From JACVRW01 sp963764665 (GTDB lineage: Bacteria; Actinomycetota; Thermoleophilia; Solirubrobacterales; Thermoleophilaceae), in the NCBI GenBank assembly GCA_963764665.1, contig CAVXTL010000010.1, forward strand, positions 140,135 through 204,134: a stretch of DNA of 64,000 bases, read 5' to 3'. Made by a program: the position numbers and the translations under genes. How positions within the stretch are numbered: the first letter of the stretch is position 1; each line of letters begins with the position of its first letter. The notes under the pieces are model-generated. The model did not search any database, was not told the origin of the DNA, and saw only the letters and a program-made list of their open reading frames with translations. Below are positions 52,530-64,000 of the stretch, piece after piece.

Positions 52530-52532
52530 ACT
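52527..52532 (+). promoter_or_regulatory. -10 box of argH overlapping a stop codon
   Basis: TAGACT, 8 nt before the argH ATG; its TAG is the stop codon of the preceding gene. Confidence 0.5.
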
Positions 52533-52540
52533 GGCGGCCG

Positions 52541-53905
52541 ATGGGCCGCTTCCAGGATCCGCAGGACCCGCTCTTCCAGGCGCTCAACTCGTCGATCCGG
52601 TTCGACTACCGGCTGGCGCCCTACGACCTGGAGCAGTCGCTCGCGCACGCGCGCATGCTGGCCCGCAGCGGGATCATCTCGGACGAGGACCTCGCGGCGA
52701 TCGAGAGCGGGCTCGCCGAGGTCCGCCGGGAGATCGACGAGGACCGCTTCCAGGTCGCGGCCGGCGACGAGGACATCCACATGGCGATCGAGCGGCGCCT
52801 CACCGAGGTCGCCGGGCCGGTGGGCGGCAAGCTCCACACCGCGCGCTCGCGCAACGACCAGGTGGCCACGGACGTGGCGATGCTCGTCCGTGCACACAGC
52901 CTGACGGCCAGGGAGCTGCTGCTCGCTCTCATGGGCACTCTCACCGAGCTCGCGGAGCGCCATCTCGACTGGCCGCTGCCCGGCTACACCCACCTGCAGC
53001 GCGCGCAGCCGGTGTACCTCTCGCACCACCTGCTCGCCTACTTCTGGAAGTTCCGCCGCGACCGCCAGCGCTTCAACTTCTGCCTGACGGCCACCGACGA
53101 CCTCCCGCTCGGCGCCGGCGCGCTCGCCGGGGTGAACTTCGACACGAGCCGGATGTTCGTGGCCCAGGAGCTCGGCTTCGGCGGCATCGCGGAGAACTCG
53201 CTCGACGCCGTGTCTAACCGCGACTTCGTGCTCGACTACCTGTCCGCGGCGGCCACCTGCGCGACCCACCTCTCGCAGCTCGGCGCGGAGATTGTGCTCT
53301 GGTCGAGCCAGGAGTTCGGGTTCTGCGAGGTGGACGACGCGTTCGCGTCGGGCTCGAGTCTCATGCCGCAGAAGAAGAACCCGGACGCCGCCGAGCTCCT
53401 GCGCGCCAAGGCCCCGCGGGTGGTATCGCGGCTGGTGGGCATGCACGGCGTGCTCCACGGCCTGCCGCTCACATACAACAAGGACCTTCAGGAGGACAAG
53501 GAGCCACTCTTCGACGCGATCGACACGGTCGAGCTCGGTCTCAGGGTGGCCAACGACATGCTGGCCGGCATCGTGTTCAACCGCGAGCGGATGGCAGCCG
53601 CCGCGTCCGACGAGTTCATCGCGGCCACCGACGTCGCCGACGCCCTGGTGCGGCGCGGCGTGCCCTTCCGCGAGGCACACGGGATCGTGGGCGCGCTGGT
53701 GCGGACCGCGGTCGAGCGCGACAAGCGCCTGTCCGAGCTGACGGACGACGAGCTGCACGAGCTGGTGCCGCAGCTGGACGGGTCGTTCCGCGAGCTCCTG
53801 GAGCCCGCGTCGTGGCTCGAGTCGAAGGTCTCGGAGGGGGGAACGTCCCTCGCCCGGGTCCGCGAGCAGCTTGCCCAGGCCCGGCATGTCCTGAAGGACG
53901 AATGA
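52541..53905 (+). CDS. argH: Argininosuccinate lyase
   Basis: 454 aa. Splits argininosuccinate to arginine and fumarate; fumarase/aspartase superfamily. Motifs: DEDIHMAIERRLTE, HTARSRNDQVATD, GYTHLQRAQPV, and the signature GSSLMPQKKNPD with the flexible catalytic Ser loop. No other arg genes are nearby. Stop overlaps the ATG of the glycosylase. Confidence 0.96.
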   Translation: MGRFQDPQDPLFQALNSSIRFDYRLAPYDLEQSLAHARMLARSGIISDEDLAAIESGLAEVRREIDEDRFQVAAGDEDIHMAIERRLTEVAGPVGGKLHTARSRNDQVATDVAMLVRAHSLTARELLLALMGTLTELAERHLDWPLPGYTHLQRAQPVYLSHHLLAYFWKFRRDRQRFNFCLTATDDLPLGAGALAGVNFDTSRMFVAQELGFGGIAENSLDAVSNRDFVLDYLSAAATCATHLSQLGAEIVLWSSQEFGFCEVDDAFASGSSLMPQKKNPDAAELLRAKAPRVVSRLVGMHGVLHGLPLTYNKDLQEDKEPLFDAIDTVELGLRVANDMLAGIVFNRERMAAAASDEFIAATDVADALVRRGVPFREAHGIVGALVRTAVERDKRLSELTDDELHELVPQLDGSFRELLEPASWLESKVSEGGTSLARVREQLAQARHVLKDE

Positions 53906-54498
53906 GCGCAAATCTCACCCGTTCGTTCTACGAGCGGTCGGTGCACGAGGTCGCGCGCGACCTCGTGGGCTGCGTGGTGCGTCACGGCGAGACGGCGGGC
54001 AGGATCGTCGAGACCGAGAGCTACCACCAGGAGGAGCCGGCGGCGCACTCCTACGTCGGGGTCACGGCCCGGAGCCGGACCCTCTTCGGGCCGCCGGGGA
54101 ACGCCTACGTGTACTTCTCCTACGGGGTGCACTCGCTGCTCAACGCCGTGGCCGAGCCCGAGGGCATCGGCGCCGCCGTGCTGATCAGAGCTCTCGAGCC
54201 TGTCGACGGGATCGACCTGATGCGAGAGCGGCGCGGGCTGGAGCCGGTCGAGGCGCTCTGCTCGGGCCCCGGCAAGCTCACCCAGGCCCTCGGGATCGGC
54301 CTCTCGCTCAACGAGAGCTCGCTGTTGGACGGCCCGGTGCAGATCCTGGCGCGGGCGGCCGGCACGAGCGCTCCGCACATCGTCACCGGCGAGCGCATCG
54401 GCATCACCAAGGCCGTGGACCTGCCGTGGCGCTTCTGCGACGCCGACAGCCGCCACGTGTCGAGGCCGCATCCGGCGGCCATGCGCCGGGCGGCCTAG
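53902..54498 (+). CDS. DNA-3-methyladenine glycosylase (AAG/MPG type)
   Basis: 198 aa. Monofunctional base-excision glycosylase removing alkylated purines. Visible are ARDLVGCVV, the catalytic Glu in IVETESYHQEEPAAHS, RTLFGPPGNAYVYFSYGVHSLLNAV and CSGPGKLTQALGI. ATGA overlap with argH. Its TAG shares CTAG (54495-54498) with the stop of the convergent PBP gene. Confidence 0.92.
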   Translation: MSANLTRSFYERSVHEVARDLVGCVVRHGETAGRIVETESYHQEEPAAHSYVGVTARSRTLFGPPGNAYVYFSYGVHSLLNAVAEPEGIGAAVLIRALEPVDGIDLMRERRGLEPVEALCSGPGKLTQALGIGLSLNESSLLDGPVQILARAAGTSAPHIVTGERIGITKAVDLPWRFCDADSRHVSRPHPAAMRRAA

Positions 54499-56813
54499 GG
54501 CGCGACCGCGCCGCCGTCGCCGCCGCCGCCCGGGTCGGGCGCGGGCGTGACCGGCGGTGTGACCGGAGCGGGAGTCTCGGGCGCGGGCCCGTCGAGCGGA
54601 GCGGGCTCCTCGGGCGCGGGGGTGGCCTCGGGCTGGTCGCCGCCCTGGTCCTCAGGCGCATCCCCACCGTCCTCGGCACCCTCCTCCGGAGTCGTGCTCG
54701 GCGCGGTGGTCGTGCTCGGCCCGGGCGCCACCGGGGTGGTGGTCTCGTCGTCGGCGTTCGGATCCTTGCCCTGGTCCACGAGCCGCTGGTCGCGGATCCC
54801 GATCCAGGCCAGCATCAGGTCGTGCCAGATCTCGGCCGGGAACGTCCCGCCGGCCACCGGCTCGCCGTGGTACTCGGTCTGCATGGGTGTGAGGCGGTCG
54901 GGGTAGCCCACCCACACCGCCACCGTCAGCTCCTTGTTGAACCCCACGAACCAGGCGTCGCCGTAGTTCTCGGTTGTGCCGGTCTTGCCGGCCGCGAACT
55001 CACCGATCTGGGCCGCCTTGCCCGTTCCGCTCGTGACCACGCCCTCGAGCATCTGCTGCGCGAGCGCTGCCACCTCCGGTGAGAACACGCGCTTGTTCAC
55101 CACCTTGTTCTCCTCGTCGCGACCCTGTCCCTTCACCCACTCGACTCCCACGGGACCGTCCTGCTGTGGGGCGAGCGTGCCCGACCTCCGCATGCCGTTG
55201 TTGGCGATGGTCGAGTACGCGTACGCCATCTCCAGCGGGGTCACTCCCTCCTGGAGGCCGCCCAGCGTCATCGCCGGGTTCGTCGAGATCGGGGTGCGGA
55301 TGCCCATGCGGCGCGCGATCCGGGCGATCCGGCGTGTGCCCACCTGGAGCCCGAGCTGGGCGAACACGGAGTTGTCGGAGGTCGTGGTGGCGGTGCGCAG
55401 CGACTCGACGCCGTAGTAGTTGTCGTCGTAGTTGTTCACCTCGAACGGCCCGCTGGCGAGGTCGAAGGTCCTGGGCTCGGACACGAAGGTCGTCTCCGGG
55501 CTCACTCCGTCCGCCAGGGCGCGGACGAGGGTGAACGGCTTGAAGGCGGAGCCGGGCTGTCGGTGCCCGTTCGTGGCCAGGTTGAATGCGCTCGTGTCGT
55601 AGTCCGTCCCGCCGACCATGGCCTTCACGGCGCCCGTCTTGTTGTCGATCGCCACGAGGGAGGCGCTCGGCCCGATGCCGGAGAGGCGGCCCGAGATCGC
55701 CTGCTCCGCCGCGGCCTGCAGCTCCGGGTCGATGGTCGTCTTGATCTCGAGCCCGCCGCCGAACACGATCCCCGGCCGGTAGCGGTCCACGAGCTGCTGC
55801 GTGAGCCAGGTCGAGAAGAACGGCTGGCTCGAATCCACCGCCGGCGGATCGATGTCCGCTCGCTTGGGGAGCGCGCTCTCGATCCCCTCCTCGTACTGGG
55901 CGTTCGAGATCTTGCGCTGCTCGAGCATGCGGGCGAGCACCAGGTCGCGCCGGCGCTTGGCCTCCCGCGGGTTCTCCACGGGGTCGTAGAGGCTCGGCGA
56001 GGCGATCATGCCGGCCAGCAGCGCGGCCTCGGCCGGCGTGGCGTCGGCGGCCACGTGGTCGCCCGCGCTGTAGACCTCGTCCGTCGTGCCGTCCGGCTGG
56101 AGCGTCGGGACGCCGAAGTAGGTGCGCACTGCCGACTCGACCCCGTAGGCCCCGTTGCCGAAGTACACGCTGTTCAGGTACTGGGTGAGCACCTTGTCCT
56201 TCGACCACTTGCGCTCGAGGTGGTAGGCCAGCGCGGCCTCGCGCAGCTTCTGGAACACGGAGCGGTCGCCCTGGGCCGAGAGGGCGTTCTTCACGAACTG
56301 CTGGGTGATCGTCGACCCGCCCTGCGCCGCGCGCTGGCGGCGTATGTCCTGCCAGAGCGCGCGGGCGATTCCCTGGTAGTCCACGCCCTCGTGCTGGTAG
56401 AAGCGCTTGTCCTCGATCGCGATGACGGCGTTCTTGATGTTGGGGGAGATGTCGCCCGGCGCCAGCAGGATGCGGTTCTGGTTGCCGGTCAGCCGCGCCA
56501 CCTCGTCACAGCCGTCGGTATCCGAGTCCTTGCAGTCCCGCAGGCCCGCGTAGAGCACCGAGTTCCTCGCGGCGTTGTACTCGGCGCGGTTCTCGAGCGC
56601 GGGAAGGTCGCTGGCGACCGCCATGAGCATGCCGAACACGGTCGAGATCAGCGCCAGAGCCGTCAGACCGGCGAGCACGAGCGCCAGGCGCAGCTTCTTC
56701 AGCTTCGGCTTGGGCGGGCGCGGGGGTGCGGGAGGCGTGCCGTTCGAGCGGCCGAAGCGGCCGCCGGGATGCCCGGCCGGCGAGGTGATGGTGGACGTCG
56801 GGGGCTCCTGCAT
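54495..56813 (-). CDS. Class A penicillin-binding protein (transglycosylase/transpeptidase)
   Basis: 772 aa from ATG 56813. Bifunctional peptidoglycan synthase anchored by one helix at residues about 43-66. GT51 transglycosylase: AIEDKRFYQHEG (catalytic Glu) and GGSTITQQFVKNAL. Transpeptidase: SxxK in PGSAFKPFTL, SDN in TTSDNSVFAQL and KTG in AGKTGTTENYG. The C-terminus is a tail of over 80 residues rich in Pro, Thr, Glu, Ala and Gly (low complexity), typical of actinobacterial PonA-like proteins. Upstream in-frame ATG 56888 is less likely. Confidence 0.93.
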   Translation of the reverse strand: MQEPPTSTITSPAGHPGGRFGRSNGTPPAPPRPPKPKLKKLRLALVLAGLTALALISTVFGMLMAVASDLPALENRAEYNAARNSVLYAGLRDCKDSDTDGCDEVARLTGNQNRILLAPGDISPNIKNAVIAIEDKRFYQHEGVDYQGIARALWQDIRRQRAAQGGSTITQQFVKNALSAQGDRSVFQKLREAALAYHLERKWSKDKVLTQYLNSVYFGNGAYGVESAVRTYFGVPTLQPDGTTDEVYSAGDHVAADATPAEAALLAGMIASPSLYDPVENPREAKRRRDLVLARMLEQRKISNAQYEEGIESALPKRADIDPPAVDSSQPFFSTWLTQQLVDRYRPGIVFGGGLEIKTTIDPELQAAAEQAISGRLSGIGPSASLVAIDNKTGAVKAMVGGTDYDTSAFNLATNGHRQPGSAFKPFTLVRALADGVSPETTFVSEPRTFDLASGPFEVNNYDDNYYGVESLRTATTTSDNSVFAQLGLQVGTRRIARIARRMGIRTPISTNPAMTLGGLQEGVTPLEMAYAYSTIANNGMRRSGTLAPQQDGPVGVEWVKGQGRDEENKVVNKRVFSPEVAALAQQMLEGVVTSGTGKAAQIGEFAAGKTGTTENYGDAWFVGFNKELTVAVWVGYPDRLTPMQTEYHGEPVAGGTFPAEIWHDLMLAWIGIRDQRLVDQGKDPNADDETTTPVAPGPSTTTAPSTTPEEGAEDGGDAPEDQGGDQPEATPAPEEPAPLDGPAPETPAPVTPPVTPAPDPGGGGDGGAVAP

Positions 56814-56921
56814 TCCTGTGGCGCCTCGGGAGAGGGCTTCGGTGCCGTGCGATCGTCCTCGTGGAGTTGTTGCGACCCCACCCGGCACGGCGCGGACGCG
56901 GGGGCTCGACGAGCGGCTGGC

Positions 56922-56931
56922 AGTCTAGCAT
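56922..56931. promoter_or_regulatory. Bidirectional promoter of tyrS and the PBP gene
   Basis: Overlapping -10 boxes share CTA: TAGCAT on plus (56926-56931), 7 nt before the tyrS ATG (leaderless), and TAGACT on minus (56927-56922), which would give the PBP mRNA a leader of roughly 100 nt. Confidence 0.5.
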
Positions 56932-56938
56932 TGGGCCT

Positions 56939-58111
56939 ATGCCGGACACGCCGGGCGAGGCAGCCCGATTCCTCACCCGGAACGCCGTCGAGGCCCTGCC
57001 GGAGGGGGAGCTCGAACGCCAGCTGAAGCAGGATCGGCCCCTGCGCGTGAAGCTCGGCGTGGACCCCACCACGCCCGACATCCACCTCGGTCACACGGTG
57101 GTGCTCCGGAAGCTTCGCGAGTTCCAGGACCTCGGTCACACCGTCGTGCTGATCATCGGCGACTACACGGCACGCGTGGGCGACCCGAGCGGGCGCTCCT
57201 CGGTGCGGCCCGACGTGGACCCCGCCGAGATCGACCGCAACGCCGACACCTACACCGAGCAGGCCTTCAAGGTGCTCGACCGCGAGCGCACCGAGGTGCG
57301 CCGCAACGGCGAGTGGCTCGACATGCCGATGGAGGACCTGTTCCGCCTCGCGCGCACGTCCACCGTGGCCCAGATCCTCGAGCGCGACGACTTCGCCAAG
57401 CGCTACTCCGCCCGCCGCCCCATATCGATCCTGGAGCTGCTCTACCCGCTCCTCCAGGGCTACGACTCGGTGGCCGTGCGCTCGGACGTGGAGCTCGGCG
57501 GCACCGACCAGAAGTTCAACATCCTCCTCGCCCGTGACATCCAGCAGGCCTACGACGTGCCGTCGCAGTCGGTGCTGACCATGCCCATCCTCCCGGGAAT
57601 AGACGGCGAGCAGAAGATGTCCAAGTCGCTCGGGAACTACGTGGGCGTGCACGAGCCGCCCGACGAGGTCTTCGGCAAGCTCATGCGGCTTCCCGACCCC
57701 GCCATGCCGGTCTACTTCGACCTTCTCCTCGACGAGCCACTCGACCAGGCGCAGTCCCCGCGCGACCAGAAGCGCACGCTCGCGCGCTCCATCACCGAGC
57801 GGCTGCACGGCTCGGAGGCCGCAGCCACGGCCGAGGCCCATTTCGACCGGCTCCACGTGGAGCGGGGCGTGCCCGACGACGTCGAGGAGCACACGTTCTC
57901 GAGCGACAACGGAACCGTCCACCTGCCCGCGCTGCTGGCCGACGCGTTCGGCCTCTCGCGGTCCGAGGGACGCCGGCTGTTGGCGCAGGCCGGCGTCAGG
58001 CTGGACGGGGAGCCGCTTGAGGGCGAGGAGGTGGACCTTCCGGCCGCCCGGCTGGACGGGGCGGTGCTCCAGGTCGGGCGCCGGCGCTTCAAGCGGCTCC
58101 GGCAGCTCTAG
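56939..58111 (+). CDS. tyrS: Tyrosyl-tRNA synthetase
   Basis: 390 aa. Class I synthetase: HIGH-type HLGH in PDIHLGHTVVLRKL, GGTDQKFNIL, and KMSKS in GEQKMSKSLGNYVG. C-terminal S4 RNA-binding domain (LSRSEGRRLLAQAGVRLDG). It is of the TyrZ-like type, with LGVDPTTPDIH near the N-terminus. Directly upstream of the rRNA operon. Confidence 0.94.
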   Translation: MPDTPGEAARFLTRNAVEALPEGELERQLKQDRPLRVKLGVDPTTPDIHLGHTVVLRKLREFQDLGHTVVLIIGDYTARVGDPSGRSSVRPDVDPAEIDRNADTYTEQAFKVLDRERTEVRRNGEWLDMPMEDLFRLARTSTVAQILERDDFAKRYSARRPISILELLYPLLQGYDSVAVRSDVELGGTDQKFNILLARDIQQAYDVPSQSVLTMPILPGIDGEQKMSKSLGNYVGVHEPPDEVFGKLMRLPDPAMPVYFDLLLDEPLDQAQSPRDQKRTLARSITERLHGSEAAATAEAHFDRLHVERGVPDDVEEHTFSSDNGTVHLPALLADAFGLSRSEGRRLLAQAGVRLDGEPLEGEEVDLPAARLDGAVLQVGRRRFKRLRQL

Positions 58112-58470
58112 GGCCGCCGCAGAAGCCGGTCGCGACCCGCTCTGCAGTGCTACACTGCTCCGTCGCGCTCGGCACGGTCCGGAATCACCGACCGACAGGG
58201 CCCGCGGTCTTTGAAAACTCAGCAGTACGCGCGACCGAAAGGTCGTGCCCAGGTTCGACCCCCGAGTCGACGCAAAAGCGATCTCTGATCGCCCGCCGCG
58301 TGGGCTAGGGGCCTGAACAGACCCGTCGAGTCCGCTGACCCGCATTGTGTACGTGGGCAGCACCTCGTAAGGCGGCCTTCGGGCCGGCTTGCGAAGACTT
58401 GACAGCTCTTCGATCTGACAGTGGACCGGAGCCGTCGCCAGGCGGCAATGGATTGATTCCACGCCAGACT
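58112..58470 (+). promoter_or_regulatory. rRNA operon promoter and leader
   Basis: No gene. An extended -10 (TGC before TACACT, 58151-58156) is the best promoter. A TTGACA at 58399-58404 has no good -10 at 17 bp. AAAACTCAGCAGTAC at 58214-58228 is perfectly complementary to 60125-60139 downstream of 16S, forming the RNase III-type processing stem. Confidence 0.6.
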
Positions 58471-63279
<4,809 letters not shown>

Positions 63280-63354
63280 ATTTTTTCTTTCCCCGTCTGA
63301 GTTTGGCCGCTGTGCAGTTTTCAAGGCTCGAGGAGGGCCCTGGTCTCGCAACCT

Positions 63355-63470
<116 letters not shown>

Positions 63471-63480
63471 TTACTTGATT

Positions 63481-63506
63481 GCGGGCCGCCCACGTGGGCG
63501 GCCCGC
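63481..63506 (+). terminator. rRNA operon terminator hairpin
   Basis: A perfect 26-nt palindrome, arm GCGGGCCGCCC with loop ACGT, starting about 10 nt after 5S. It is followed by TGTGCTTC, so it has no U-tract, as is common for high-GC Actinobacteria. Confidence 0.75.
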
Positions 63507-63530
63507 TGTGCTTCAGGCCACCGGCCTATC

Positions 63531-63536
63531 TACACT
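63531..63536 (+). promoter_or_regulatory. -10 box of the last gene
   Basis: TACACT, 10 nt before ATG 63547, which opens a 7-codon ORF (MTTSDAL) whose TGA overlaps the GTG of the next gene. Confidence 0.45.
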
Positions 63537-63566
63537 CCAGCCGCCAATGACCACCTCAGACGCCCT

Positions 63567-63986
63567 GTGACCGCGCTCGACGCGCTCGCTCCGCTGGCCG
63601 TGTCCACCTTCGGGCTGATCTGCCTGATCGTCGGAGCCGTCATGGTGCTCTTCTTCATCGGAGGGCTCATCGCCGTCTCCGTGCGCTCCAAGCGCGAGGC
63701 CCCCCTCTATGAGGAGCACGTGCGCGCCGCTGATCAGGCGCTCCAGGCTGCCCGTGCCGGCGATCGCGGCTGGGACAAGGAGATCATGGAGGGCGTCGCT
63801 CAGGCAGCCCTGGCCGATTCGCGCCCCGGCACCTCCTTCATGGATCTGCATCTGGTGCTCGTCGAGGACCGCCCCGGCATGGAGGAGGATCGCGCTCACT
63901 TCATGGCCGTCGGCCCGAATGGCGAGGAGACCAGGGTCGTGCTCGGTCGCCAGGGCGGCAACTGGGTGGCCGAGAGCGTCAGCTAG
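63567..63986 (+). CDS. Small membrane-anchored protein, unknown function
   Basis: 139 aa from GTG 63567. One N-terminal membrane helix (FGLICLIVGAVMVLFFIGGLIAV, about residues 15-37) followed by a Lys/Arg stretch and a soluble cytoplasmic domain (YEEHVRAADQALQAARAGDRGWDKE; then MDLHLVLVEDRPGMEEDRAHF). No family recognised. The upstream codons ATG ACC ACC TCA GAC GCC CTG (63547-63567) lie in another frame and end in TGA overlapping the GTG; either a coupled mini-ORF, or a 2-nt insertion that hides a longer N-terminus MTTSDALTALDALAPLAV. Confidence 0.65.
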   Translation: MTALDALAPLAVSTFGLICLIVGAVMVLFFIGGLIAVSVRSKREAPLYEEHVRAADQALQAARAGDRGWDKEIMEGVAQAALADSRPGTSFMDLHLVLVEDRPGMEEDRAHFMAVGPNGEETRVVLGRQGGNWVAESVS

Positions 63987-64000
63987 CGCCGGCCGGTGAG

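Noticed and set aside
58399..58404. TTGACA as the -35 of an rRNA promoter
   Set aside because: The hexamer at 17 bp spacing (TGGACC) is not a plausible -10; the upstream extended -10 TACACT is better.

Overview
High-GC (about 70%) actinobacterial chromosome segment. The complete 16S rRNA reads to me like class Thermoleophilia (Solirubrobacterales or a relative); this placement is from memory of 16S signatures, not from a search. Genes are tightly packed, with many 4-nt start/stop overlaps (ATGA, GTGA, TTGA, CTGA). Many starts lie only 6-11 nt after a TANNNT -10 box, which implies leaderless mRNAs.

Layout. 1-9100: a 5'-truncated, frameshifted beta-helix protein; pcrA helicase; folD (frameshifted); a membrane protein with a FlK-like thioesterase; gatCAB; and, convergent, a secreted lipase related to Candida antarctica lipase B. 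9100-12720: small unknown genes, a type II NADH dehydrogenase-like flavoprotein, a GNAT protein and two small membrane proteins. 12720-15115: ilvB-ilvN, bracketed by two copies of a 35-bp hairpin repeat. 15130-34280: a secreted FG-GAP/Ig-like protein, then menaquinone genes (menF; menD, menH, menC, menA, menB, menE) with six consecutive Mce/MlaD genes inserted between menF and menD. No YrbE permease or Mce ATPase is present. 34280-52180: ilvC, a serC-like aminotransferase, serA, a quinone-reductase-like gene, a third repeat copy, a leucine leader peptide with seven consecutive Leu codons, leuA, an Fe-ADH/maleylacetate-reductase-like gene, an SDR, a DUF1801 gene, an XRE-cupin regulator, leuC, leuD, a tam-like methyltransferase, a secreted serine protease, leuB, ilvE, cimA and a frameshifted DegT aminotransferase. 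52190-58110: small membrane protein, argH, 3-methyladenine glycosylase, a class A PBP (minus strand) and tyrS. 58110-63510: an rrn operon (16S-23S-5S, no spacer tRNA) with processing stems and a terminator hairpin. 63530-64000: a small membrane-anchored protein.

How it works together. The window encodes almost all of branched-chain amino acid synthesis: citramalate entry to isoleucine (cimA with leuCD and leuB), the valine/isoleucine trunk (ilvBN, ilvC, ilvE) and the leucine branch (leuA, leuCD, leuB); only ilvD is missing here. Serine synthesis (serA and a likely phosphoserine transaminase) sits inside the block. The men genes cover chorismate to demethylmenaquinone, and the NDH-2-like enzyme could use that quinone. 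The most notable regulatory features are the leuA leader peptide and the identical 35-bp hairpin repeat, each copy of which starts 4-10 nt after a stop codon and all of which lie next to ilv/leu genes.

Cautions. Three conserved genes carry single-base frameshifts, all explained by one extra G in a G run, so sequencing error is a real possibility. Two genes (menE and the Fe-ADH) appear to start at CTG.
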